A program made the position numbers and the translations under genes. Below, piece after piece: positions 43,030-50,420 of a stretch of 63,490 bases of DNA. A model generated the notes under the pieces. The model had not been told where the DNA came from. It made no database searches and saw only the letters and a program-made list of their open reading frames with translations. The DNA is from Abyssibacter profundi (GTDB taxonomy: Bacteria > Pseudomonadota > Gammaproteobacteria > Nevskiales > OUC007): assembly GCF_003151135.1 (NCBI RefSeq), contig NZ_QEQK01000020.1:1-63490 (forward strand). The letters run 5' to 3'. Each line of letters starts with the position of its first letter. The first letter of the stretch is position 1.

Positions 43030-43288
43030 GCCCCATCGCCTGTTGCTCCGCAGCTTCTGGCGGCGGGCCGTAGGGAATACCGCCCGGCTTCATCCGCCGC
43101 AGTCCGTCATGCCGGAACCACAGCCCCCCGCGCTCGTGGATGTAGGCCTTTGCGACGAGATAGGGCATGGCGCGCCCCTCGAACAGCGGCGGCGGTAACC
43201 GGCACAACACCACGGCGTCACGCGCCTCTTCGTTGTCGTCCACGGCCACGATGCGTCCATGCTCGCCGGCGTAGAGATGGGTCTTCAT
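43019..43288 (-). CDS. Small unknown protein
   Basis: 89 residues, not recognised. Starts MKTHLYAGEHGRIVAVDDNEE and has a middle part with LPPPLFEGRAMPYLVAKAYIHE; there is no signal peptide or TM. Codon use is similar to neighbours. It converges on the Panacea gene with an 11-bp overlap. Either an ordinary conserved small protein or, less likely, a toxin partner. Confidence 0.55.
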   Translation of the reverse strand: MKTHLYAGEHGRIVAVDDNEEARDAVVLCRLPPPLFEGRAMPYLVAKAYIHERGGLWFRHDGLRRMKPGGIPYGPPPEAAEQQAMGLSG

Positions 43289-43389
43289 GATCTGCTTGTG
43301 CGTGAGGGGTCCGGTGCATAAAACGCAAAGCCGAGGTAGAACCGGACATGCGATGATGTCCCCGACTTCAAAACAACAAGGGGAGACTC

Positions 43390-43776
43390 ATGACGATTGC
43401 ATTGTGGTGCGTGTTGGCCGGTGGACTCATGCCGCTGATCTGGACCGGCATGGCCAAGTTCACCGGTGACCGCAAGCTCAGACCGCAGGACAACAAAAAC
43501 CCGCGGGCCTTTCTCGCCGACGCCACCGGCCGACAGGCGCGCGCCAACAACGCCCAGCTCAACGCCTTCGAAGCATTCCCGCTGTTTGCCGCCGGTGTGC
43601 TAACCGCAGAGTGGCTCAATGCCACCCAGTCGGTCGTCGACGGCATTGCGCTGCTCTGGGTGGGACTGCGCCTAGCCTATGGCTTCATCTACCTGGCCGA
43701 TTTGGGCACCCTGCGCAGCCTGGTCTGGTTTGCTGCCCTGCTCTGCTCGGTCTCACTGTTCGTCGTCGCAGCCTAA
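43390..43776 (+). CDS. MAPEG family membrane protein
   Basis: 128 residues with four TM segments: LWCVLAGGLMPLIW, AFEAFPLFAAGVLTAEWL, GIALLWVGLRLAYGFIYLA and LVWFAALLCSVSLFVVAA. The hallmark RANNAQLNAFEAFPLFAAGV resembles the MAPEG E-x-F motif. Family members include glutathione transferases and leukotriene synthases, while many bacterial ones are uncharacterised. AAGGGGAG is upstream of the ATG. It stands alone. Confidence 0.88.
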   Translation: MTIALWCVLAGGLMPLIWTGMAKFTGDRKLRPQDNKNPRAFLADATGRQARANNAQLNAFEAFPLFAAGVLTAEWLNATQSVVDGIALLWVGLRLAYGFIYLADLGTLRSLVWFAALLCSVSLFVVAA

Positions 43777-43985
43777 TCCGTTCGCGCCGCCAAGTCGCTG
43801 CCTGCCAAGCGGCACAGCGTAGCGCGTTGATGCGCTTCGCCCTTTGCCCGTGTGAATCCGTTCCGCGCGCATTCGCGTTGTTCACCGACTTGGAGTGACC
43901 CAGCGGCACTCAGGTCGCCTGGCCTCACGCCAATCCGGCGCTGATGCTGCGAATCAATCAGCGCTGTGCTTGCTCGCGACCGCGA

Positions 43986-44408
43986 TCAAGCATCGAGGCC
44001 GGGCGGGCGGCGGAGTTGCTTCGCTCGTCCGGTCGCCTTTTTTGACTCGACCCTCCGACGCTTGGCGGCGCGGCTGGGGCGTGTGGGCACCCGCTGTTTC
44101 GGTGCCTGCGCGGCCCGTTGTAACAGCCGCACCAAGCGTTCGATGGCATCGGCCTTGTTCTGCGCCTGGCTGCGGTAGCGTTGCGCCGTCAGGGTGATGA
44201 CCCCATCGCTACGCATGCGCCGGCCCGCCAAGCTCCTTAGCCTTGCTAGCACCGCCGGAGAGACGGCGCTGGAGCGGGCGGCATCGAAGCGCAGCTGCAC
44301 AGCGGTCGATGCCGTATTGACATGCTGCCCGCCCGGCCCCGAAGCCCGCAGGTGGCTAAAGCTGATCTCTTCGGACGGGATCCACCAGTTGTCATCAATC
44401 TCGATCAT
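43986..44408 (-). CDS. arfB: Alternative ribosome-rescue factor ArfB (peptidyl-tRNA hydrolase)
   Basis: 140 residues from the ATG at 44408. Class I release-factor-like domain with the catalytic GGQ in FSHLRASGPGGQHVNTAST. The C-terminal tail is long and basic (RAAKRRRVESKKATGRAKQLRRPP), the part that enters the empty mRNA channel of stalled ribosomes. Releases nascent chains on non-stop ribosomes without a stop codon. Also known as YaeJ. Confidence 0.94.
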   Translation of the reverse strand: MIEIDDNWWIPSEEISFSHLRASGPGGQHVNTASTAVQLRFDAARSSAVSPAVLARLRSLAGRRMRSDGVITLTAQRYRSQAQNKADAIERLVRLLQRAAQAPKQRVPTRPSRAAKRRRVESKKATGRAKQLRRPPGLDA

Positions 44409-44478
44409 GGCCCACACGGTAGCGCCGCCTGTGCGGGTCTGACCAGCCGGTCTGAACAGCCAGGCCGGCCCTACGGGG

Positions 44479-45123
44479 CTAATGCTGGGCCGCCGCCCGT
44501 AATTTGCGGGCGCCGCTGAGCCGATAAAAGCGGCGCAGGCGGTTCAGGTGAGCACGCGGCCCCACCGCCGCATCCAGACGCTCGCAGTATTGGCGCGCCA
44601 ATTGGCTGGCCCGGCGATAGCGCCAGCGCTGCTCGGCATCCAGCGTCTCACGTAGCTGAGGTTGATCGAACAGCCAGCGCAGCAGCAATGCCGGTGGCAC
44701 GACCTGCTGCTGTTCGGTCAGCCGGTGCTGCAACCAGACAAACTTGTCGACTTCCGCCTGTAATTCAAGCTCCAGTTGGCTGACCGGCTGGTCCGCCTGG
44801 GCACGTTGCACCAACAGCTCGAAATGGCTGACGCCCTCCAACGCTTGCAGCCAGGCGTCCAGATTCCCGCCGTCGACACGCCCCGACGCCAGCTGGGACA
44901 GCAATTGGGCGTCGACAAACAGGCTGATATCGAGCTGCTCCCCCTGCTCATGGACCAACAGGGCCTCCTGCAAGTCCGCCGGCAATGGCGACAGTTGACT
45001 GGCCTGACGGCGATCGGTGATCAAAAAGCGGCGAACATCCGGACCGGGCACCAGGTCATAAACGCCTTGCAGGTCACGTTGCAGCCGCGCCATCACCGAG
45101 GTGACGGCATGCGCATTGGACAT
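44479..45123 (-). CDS. Unknown conserved protein, second gene of a two-gene unit
   Basis: 214 residues, not assigned with confidence. Mostly alpha-helical, rich in Leu, Gln and Arg. Recognisable stretches are VYDLVPGPDVRRFLITDRRQASQ, HEQGEQLDISLFVD, HFELLVQRAQADQPVSQLELELQAEVDKF and a C-terminal ARQYCERLDAAVGPRAHLNRLRRFYRLSGA. There is no TM or signal. It lies 12 bp after the gene at 45136-45756 and is likely co-transcribed. The second part hints at a soluble regulatory or phosphoprotein-like helical bundle, which is speculation. Confidence 0.68.
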   Translation of the reverse strand: MSNAHAVTSVMARLQRDLQGVYDLVPGPDVRRFLITDRRQASQLSPLPADLQEALLVHEQGEQLDISLFVDAQLLSQLASGRVDGGNLDAWLQALEGVSHFELLVQRAQADQPVSQLELELQAEVDKFVWLQHRLTEQQQVVPPALLLRWLFDQPQLRETLDAEQRWRYRRASQLARQYCERLDAAVGPRAHLNRLRRFYRLSGARKLRAAAQH

Positions 45124-45135
45124 GACGGCGCAACC

Positions 45136-45756
45136 TCAATGCGGCCGCAGCGTATCCCGCTCGGCCACCGGCTGAATGCCTAGCCGGGCCAGTTGACGTG
45201 CGGCCCGTTGACTGCCCGTCTGTGCCCACAACGTGTACAGCTGCACGACATCCGCATCGGATTTGAGGTCTGATCGCTCCGACACTTCGTGCAGTACATC
45301 CACGAACCGGGGAAATTTCTCGGACAGCTCACCGAAAATGTCTCGGAACACAGCCCGTGCACGCGATGACTCGTAGATGTCACGCAGGCAGCTATACGCG
45401 GAACCGCCCATGGAAACGTAGTAGCGCAGCCCCACCTGACGCCGTTCCAGCCACTCGGGAAAGATGCCCGCGATGAAGAGCGCAAGATCGCCCATACGCT
45501 GGAGGGCCTCGTTGCGCGCCTCGGGCGACGGTGCCTCCACAGCCTGTTGATACAGTCCGGCCAGGGGTTGCAGGACCACCCCATCGGGCGTGGTCTCGAA
45601 CACACGTTCGGCATGGACGAAGCCCGAGAGCATCTCCACCAGATACACCACCGTTTCGCCGGTGGCCTCCAATTGCTGATGAGCCATGGCCTCACGCACG
45701 GAAGTATCCAGGTACTCCCGCAGTCCCATGTCAATCAAACCCGTGGTATCTCTCAC
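45136..45756 (-). CDS. Unknown helical protein, first gene of a two-gene unit
   Basis: 206 residues from a GTG start at 45756 with a strong Shine-Dalgarno (AGGAGG, 5-6 bp away); longer frames to 45966 lack one. All-helical: GLREYLDTSVREAMAHQQLEA, ETVVYLVEMLSGFVHAERVF, MGDLALFIAGIFPEWLERRQ, YYVSMGGSAYSCLRDI. The last two segments are highly conserved-looking. Function is unknown. It is coupled with the gene at 44479-45123. Confidence 0.72.
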   Translation of the reverse strand: MRDTTGLIDMGLREYLDTSVREAMAHQQLEATGETVVYLVEMLSGFVHAERVFETTPDGVVLQPLAGLYQQAVEAPSPEARNEALQRMGDLALFIAGIFPEWLERRQVGLRYYVSMGGSAYSCLRDIYESSRARAVFRDIFGELSEKFPRFVDVLHEVSERSDLKSDADVVQLYTLWAQTGSQRAARQLARLGIQPVAERDTLRPH

Positions 45757-46082
45757 GTTGTCCTCCTGTCGCTGACTCGACGGCTGGTGGGTACTCCGGT
45801 TGGTTGTCCTGAGACGTCCAGCAAGCTTTGTGCCTGCGTCCGCCCACAGATCCGGACAGGACGCTTCCAGCCGTTCTAAACGATGCCTCGACGCCCGCCG
45901 GATTCGACGGCTGGTGACCGAACAACGGCCGGCTCCAGCCGACCAACGCGCATGACGCGGCCACATCGCAATGCACGACCTGCCTCATCGAGGACCGAAG
46001 CGGTTTGTGGACTCAAGTTCCCGCAAAAGGCGCCGATGTCTGCTGTCAGAACGGCCCTGTTCAGCCACGTGTGACTCCCAAC
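45757..46082. other. Divergent intergenic region upstream of the redox cluster
   Basis: 326 bp without a supported gene. The 13-bp sequence TCGACGGCTGGTG occurs twice (near 45777 and 45905), which could be a protein-binding repeat or chance. Promoters of the unknown pair (-) and of the MauG-like operon (+) should be here; no clear core elements were identified. Confidence 0.4.
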
Positions 46083-47075
46083 ATGATCTTGACGAACCGT
46101 CTCCTACGCCCCCTGATCGCCACCTTGCTGCTCATCGCTAGCGGCGTGGTCTTGGCCACGACACCACTGGGGACCCCACACCCGGACGACATCTGGTATC
46201 CCGACGACGAACCCCATAGCGCGCGGGAGATCGAACTCGGCAAGCTGCTGTATTTCGACACCCGGTTGTCGCATGACCAGGCACGGTCCTGCGCAAGCTG
46301 CCATAACCCTGATCTGGGATTCGGCGACGGCATGCGCCGCAGCCCGGGCATCGATGGTCAGCCGCTGGGTCGCAACACGCCGCACATCTACAACATGGCA
46401 TGGAACACGGTGTTCTTCTGGGACGGCCGCGCCGCCACGCTGGAAGAGCAGGCCATCATGCCCATCCAGGCGGCCGAGGAAATGAATCTGCCGATGGCAG
46501 CTCTGGTGACCCGGCTACAGACGGTGCCGTACTACCGAGAGGAATTCAGCGCCGTCTATGGCAGTTCTGCCATCGATGAGGCCCAGATCGGCCGCGCCCT
46601 GGCGGCATTCATGCGAACGGTGGTCGCCGACAACTCACCCTTCGATCGCTACCTGCAGGGCGAACAAACCGCCATGAGCCCGGAAGCCGTGCGTGGCCTG
46701 GCGTTGTTCGAGGGCAAGGCGCGCTGCCACCTCTGCCATGACGGTCCAAACCTCACCGATGAGAGCTTCCACAGCCTGGGCATCGACGATGAGGACCTGG
46801 GCCGCGGCGGCGTCATCGGCGTCGAATCGCTCAATCACGCCTTCAAGACCCCAGGCCTGCGTAACGCGACCCTGACCTACCCCTATATGCACGACGGCTC
46901 GCTGCCGGACCTGGAGGCGGTGATCCGCTTCTACAACCGGGGCGGCGGTGATGCCGCACACAAGAGCAACCTGATGCAGCCCTTGAATCTCACCGAATCC
47001 GAGATTGTCGACCTGATTGCCTTTTTGGGCGCACTGGAAAGCCCGGTGCGTGTTACCCGCCCCACCCTTCCTTAA
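46083..47075 (+). CDS. Dihaem cytochrome c peroxidase / MauG-family protein
   Basis: 330 residues. Signal peptide (LLRPLIATLLLIASGVVLA). Two c-type haem motifs: CASCH (residues 70-74) and CHLCH (215-219). The region GKLLYFDTRLSHDQARSCASCHNPDLGFGDG and later YPYMHDGSLPDLEAVI are typical of the CcP/MauG family, periplasmic enzymes that reduce peroxide or carry out protein oxidations. The ATG at 46083 is preferred over 46005, since it starts the signal peptide. It is 11 bp ahead of the cupredoxin gene and begins a three-gene unit. Confidence 0.93.
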   Translation: MILTNRLLRPLIATLLLIASGVVLATTPLGTPHPDDIWYPDDEPHSAREIELGKLLYFDTRLSHDQARSCASCHNPDLGFGDGMRRSPGIDGQPLGRNTPHIYNMAWNTVFFWDGRAATLEEQAIMPIQAAEEMNLPMAALVTRLQTVPYYREEFSAVYGSSAIDEAQIGRALAAFMRTVVADNSPFDRYLQGEQTAMSPEAVRGLALFEGKARCHLCHDGPNLTDESFHSLGIDDEDLGRGGVIGVESLNHAFKTPGLRNATLTYPYMHDGSLPDLEAVIRFYNRGGGDAAHKSNLMQPLNLTESEIVDLIAFLGALESPVRVTRPTLP

Positions 47076-47086
47076 CCCGGCCACCC

Positions 47087-47743
47087 ATGATGAACAAACG
47101 CAACAAGACCCCGCTACATGCCCGACTGACGACCATCCTGCTCGGTGGCCTGCTGGCACTTCCGGTGACCGCCGCCGATCAATTCACCGGTCAGATCAGC
47201 TTCTCCAGCCGTCCCGCTGTGGTCGCCGTGCTCTACGTCCCAGGCCCCGGTGCTCAGGCGCAGACGCCCGTGGTCGACCAGGTGGATAAGCAATTCGCCG
47301 AATCGCTGGTTGTCGTTGCGCCTGGAGAATCCGTGGAGTTCAAGAATTCCGATGCCGTGGACCACAATATCTTTGCCAACGATATTCGTAAGAACGCGCG
47401 CTTTGACGTCGGCCTGATGCCGCCGGGCGGACAGCAGGCGATCCCCGCCGACTGGAACGAAGACACGCTGGTCCGCGTCGGCTGCAAGATCCATCCGAAG
47501 ATGCGCATGTACATCGCCTCGCTGGAAGCGCGCTACCACAAAGTGGTGGAGTTCGACTCACGCACACGCGAGTACCCGCTGTCGCTGGCGGGCGTACCCG
47601 CAGATGCCGAGACCCTGGTGGTCCGCATTCCAAAATATGACGTCGTCGAGCTCGATCTGCGTGGCGCATCAGCATGGACGGTGCCGCTGACCAAGGGCGG
47701 CAAGCCCCGCGGTGAGATCACCCTGGCACGGGCTACGCCGTGA
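47087..47743 (+). CDS. Periplasmic cupredoxin, amicyanin-like (methylamine utilisation-type)
   Basis: 218 residues. Signal peptide (LTTILLGGLLALPVTAADQ). Blue-copper ligands are visible: His93 (SDAVDHNIF) and the C-terminal loop VGCKIHPKM, where Cys133, His136 and Met139 have the short spacing C-x2-H-x2-M of amicyanin. There is an added N-terminal segment and a C-terminal beta domain. Likely carries electrons to or from the neighbouring cytochromes. No methylamine dehydrogenase is present. It overlaps the P460-like gene by 4 bp (GTGA). Confidence 0.88.
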   Translation: MMNKRNKTPLHARLTTILLGGLLALPVTAADQFTGQISFSSRPAVVAVLYVPGPGAQAQTPVVDQVDKQFAESLVVVAPGESVEFKNSDAVDHNIFANDIRKNARFDVGLMPPGGQQAIPADWNEDTLVRVGCKIHPKMRMYIASLEARYHKVVEFDSRTREYPLSLAGVPADAETLVVRIPKYDVVELDLRGASAWTVPLTKGGKPRGEITLARATP

Positions 47744-48339
47744 AACAGATCGTCCTGGGGCTTGCGGTCGCACTGATCCTGGCCGTCGGGCCCGCCCTTG
47801 TGGAGGCCGGAGACGAGGCCTCGCCCTACCCCCAACACATCAAAATGTTCGATACGCCACCGGCGTATGCAGAGCAGCTAGGGGATTACCGTCGACGCTG
47901 GGAGCGACTCACCGGTTTTGAGTACTCCGGCCTGCACTGGAACCAGTTCATCATGGTCTACACCAACCTCGGCGGCGAGGTGTACCAGAACAATTATCTG
48001 GAATTCATGCGCTGGTACGAGGATCCGGACGAGCCCGACAATCTGCCCCAGTACCAGCCGTATCCTGTTGGCACTGTGGTGCTCAAGGAAAACTTCCTGG
48101 CAGAAGAAGGCAAGCCCACGCAGGCCACCACGGTCACGGCCATGATCAAACAGCCGCCTGGCTACGCGCCGGCGGCCGGAGACTGGGAATATCTACAGTT
48201 TGACGCAGCCGGTCGGATCATCGTGGCCGGTCGCGGCGACGATCCGGCCATTCATGCGCTATGCGCTGACTGCCACAACAATATGGCCGAGCGAGACTAC
48301 ATTTTCTCGCAGATCTACAGCGCAGCGGGCCGCGACTAA
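47740..48339 (+). CDS. Cytochrome P460-like protein
   Basis: 199 residues from a GTG start at 47740. Signal peptide (VLGLAVALILAVGPALVEA). P460 fold features: HWNQFIMVYTNLG, YPVGTVVLKENF (Lys115, a candidate for the haem-lysine cross-link, by analogy) and GDWEYLQFDAAGRI. The haem motif is CADCH (175-179) near the C terminus. True P460 oxidises hydroxylamine or NO; other members, including cytochrome c'-beta, bind NO. Which applies here cannot be told. Encoded with a dihaem peroxidase-like protein and a cupredoxin. Confidence 0.85.
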   Translation: MKQIVLGLAVALILAVGPALVEAGDEASPYPQHIKMFDTPPAYAEQLGDYRRRWERLTGFEYSGLHWNQFIMVYTNLGGEVYQNNYLEFMRWYEDPDEPDNLPQYQPYPVGTVVLKENFLAEEGKPTQATTVTAMIKQPPGYAPAAGDWEYLQFDAAGRIIVAGRGDDPAIHALCADCHNNMAERDYIFSQIYSAAGRD

Positions 48340-49562
48340 TCTGCAGTCGCGGCCGCGCGCAGGCCATCACGAATCGCGCGGAATACCACGATGGATTCAT
48401 CCATGTTGGCCCGGTATTCCGGGTCGACGCTGCTACGCACGATGATGAGCCGGTCGGGCTCGGACACATAGATGTACTGGCCCCAGACACCGGCAGCAAA
48501 GTACTCGCGCTGCGCATCCGCCGGAATCCACCAGTGCAGCCCGTAGCCTCGCGGGCCGTACGCGTAGTCGGACTGGCCCGGTTGCATGTCCTGACGCGGA
48601 GGCGTCGTTGCCATCGGCACCCAGCCATCCGGTAACAAGGCACGGCCTTGCCATTGGCCCTGTTGCAAATACAACCGCCCGAGCTTGGCGTAATCACGCA
48701 GCTGGGCGTTGAGGCAGCAGAACGCCAGTTCCATGCCCTGCTCGCCCATGCGATCCGTGTTCCAGTACGCCTGACCGGCCATACCCAAGGGCTGCCATAG
48801 CTTGTCCTCCAGCAGCTTGCTCAGCGGCTGGTCGTACAGCTCGCTTAGCAGCTGGCCCAGAGCCTGGGTCTCGATGCTCGCATAATGAAAGTGACTGCCA
48901 CTGGGGCGCGCTCGGTCGTAGTCATGCAAGACCGCCGTCAGGCGTTGCCGGAACGCGAACAGCTTGACGAACAGCATCTGAATATCGGAGCGACGGCTGT
49001 TGTAGGTCTCGTCAAAATCGATACCTGACGACATCTCCAACACGTGGCGTATCGGCACCCCTTCGTAAACGCTGCCGGTCAGTGACGGCGCATAGCGGTC
49101 TATCGGATCATCCAGCGACGCGATGCGACCTTCGCGCAGCGCCACACCCACCAACGTGGCGACGAAAGACTTGGCCACCGACCACGAGGTGTGTCGAGTG
49201 GTCTCGCTGGCCCCGAGGCGATACTGCTCATGCACGATGCGATCGTCCTGAATGACCAAGAGCCCGGTCGCGTCGACGCGAGTCAGGAAATCATCCAGGC
49301 GTCGCGTCTCTCCCGCATACGAGTATTGATCGACAATCGCGGCGGGCGCCGCGTCGAATTGAAACGGCCGGTCGGCGGCGTCAACCACGCGATACGGCAT
49401 CAATCCTTCCATCGCCCGGAAGTGCGCGACCCGTTGATCCTCCGCGAACATCGTGTTGAGTTTGATCGGATTGTAGGTCGCCCAGGGCCTGAGCAGACCC
49501 AGCAAGGCGAGCACCCCGGCGAGTCCGATCAGCCCCAGTGCGGCCAGCAGTCGACGACGCAT
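48336..49562 (-). CDS. Serine hydrolase, class C beta-lactamase/penicillin-binding type
   Basis: 408 residues. N-terminal membrane anchor or signal (LLAALGLIGLAGVLALLGLL). SxxK motif in HTSWSVAKSFVATLVGVAL, second motif HYASIETQALGQLL, and YGPRGYGLHWWIP near the C terminus. Family members are esterases, D-aminopeptidases or 6-aminohexanoate dimer hydrolases (NylB), so substrate is unknown. It converges with the P460 gene, overlapping by 4 bp, and lies 5 bp after the SDR gene, probably in one unit with it. Confidence 0.9.
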   Translation of the reverse strand: MRRRLLAALGLIGLAGVLALLGLLRPWATYNPIKLNTMFAEDQRVAHFRAMEGLMPYRVVDAADRPFQFDAAPAAIVDQYSYAGETRRLDDFLTRVDATGLLVIQDDRIVHEQYRLGASETTRHTSWSVAKSFVATLVGVALREGRIASLDDPIDRYAPSLTGSVYEGVPIRHVLEMSSGIDFDETYNSRRSDIQMLFVKLFAFRQRLTAVLHDYDRARPSGSHFHYASIETQALGQLLSELYDQPLSKLLEDKLWQPLGMAGQAYWNTDRMGEQGMELAFCCLNAQLRDYAKLGRLYLQQGQWQGRALLPDGWVPMATTPPRQDMQPGQSDYAYGPRGYGLHWWIPADAQREYFAAGVWGQYIYVSEPDRLIIVRSSVDPEYRANMDESIVVFRAIRDGLRAAATAD

Positions 49563-49567
49563 CCCGC

Positions 49568-50314
49568 TCAGCCCATCCGCGCCAGCGCGCCCAGGGGCAA
49601 CCAGCGCATCAGCCGGGCCACCAGCCCCCAGGGCCAGCCCGGCACGAATGCCGAGGCCGGTTCACGCTCGATGGTCTTGACCAAGGCCCGGCAGCCGGTC
49701 TCGACATCGACCCGAAACGGCGCGTTTTTCAGATCGGCGTTAATGGCGGTCAGAATGTAGCCCGGCAGAATGGTCGACACATTGATCGGCGTGCCCAGGC
49801 AATCTAGGCGGATTCCTTCGGCCAGATTGGCCAGGCCTGCCTTGGTGGCCGCGTAGGTGGCCGCCGGCCCCTTGAAGCCGCGCACGGCGCTCACCGACGA
49901 CATCGCCACCAAATGCCCGGCGTTCTGCGCCCGGAAAATCTCCATCGCCGCCTCGCACTGGGCCAGCGCGGCCGTGAAATTGGTCGTCGCCGTGCGGAGA
50001 TTGGTGGAAAAATGCCCCGTGCCAATCTGCGCGCCGAACCCGATACCGGCATTGACGATGATGCGATCCAGCGTTCCGAATTCTTCACGAAACGCGTTAA
50101 AGACTTCGAAAACCTGGTCGTAATTGCAGACATCCAGTGCCCGCAGGCTGATGCGGATCTCGGGATACTTGGCCGACAGCTCGGACCGCAGGCTCTCCAG
50201 CGCATCGGTGTTGCGCGCACAAAGCGCCAGATGACGCCCCCGCGCGGCAAACTCGCGTGCCATGCCGGCGCCCAGCCCAGCGCTCGCGCCGGTGATCAGA
50301 ATTGTTTTTCGCAC
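49568..50314 (-). CDS. Short-chain dehydrogenase/reductase
   Basis: About 248 residues from the GTG at 50314, which has AGGGAG 5 bp upstream; an ATG at 50338 is the alternative. Classical SDR: TGASAGLGAGMAREFA (nucleotide binding), IIVNAGIGFG (NNAG-like), SSVSAVRGFKG and the catalytic YAATKAGLANLAEG. Arg-rich ARN after the second strand suggests NADP. There is a conserved C-terminal helix. Closest overall type is a broad oxidoreductase such as AdhII/DltE-like SDRs. Substrate is unknown. Confidence 0.9.
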   Translation of the reverse strand: MRKTILITGASAGLGAGMAREFAARGRHLALCARNTDALESLRSELSAKYPEIRISLRALDVCNYDQVFEVFNAFREEFGTLDRIIVNAGIGFGAQIGTGHFSTNLRTATTNFTAALAQCEAAMEIFRAQNAGHLVAMSSVSAVRGFKGPAATYAATKAGLANLAEGIRLDCLGTPINVSTILPGYILTAINADLKNAPFRVDVETGCRALVKTIEREPASAFVPGWPWGLVARLMRWLPLGALARMG

Positions 50315-50347
50315 CCCTGCTCCCTGGTGATGAATCATCTTGTCTTG

Positions 50348-50372
50348 GGACGGCGCTGATTGCGCGCCGTCC
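50348..50372. terminator. Stem-loop between phoD and the SDR gene
   Basis: GGACGGCGC and GCGCCGTCC form a 9-bp perfect stem with a 7-nt loop. It lies about 50 bp after the phoD stop. There is no T tract, so termination strength is unclear. Confidence 0.4.
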
Positions 50373-50420
50373 TGCTCAGGGCGCAGGGTAAGCCCTGCCT
50401 GCCGTCAGTGCGAGTCCGGT

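Noticed and set aside
42499-43288. Confirmed toxin-antitoxin pair
   Set aside because: The orientation is convergent and the small gene has no toxin similarity, so it is kept only as a question.
47087-47743. Methylamine dehydrogenase pathway
   Set aside because: Only amicyanin-like and MauG-like proteins are seen; no mauA/mauB subunits.
47740-48339. Hydroxylamine-oxidising (nitrifier-type) metabolism
   Set aside because: A P460-like protein alone does not support this; no amo or hao genes are present.
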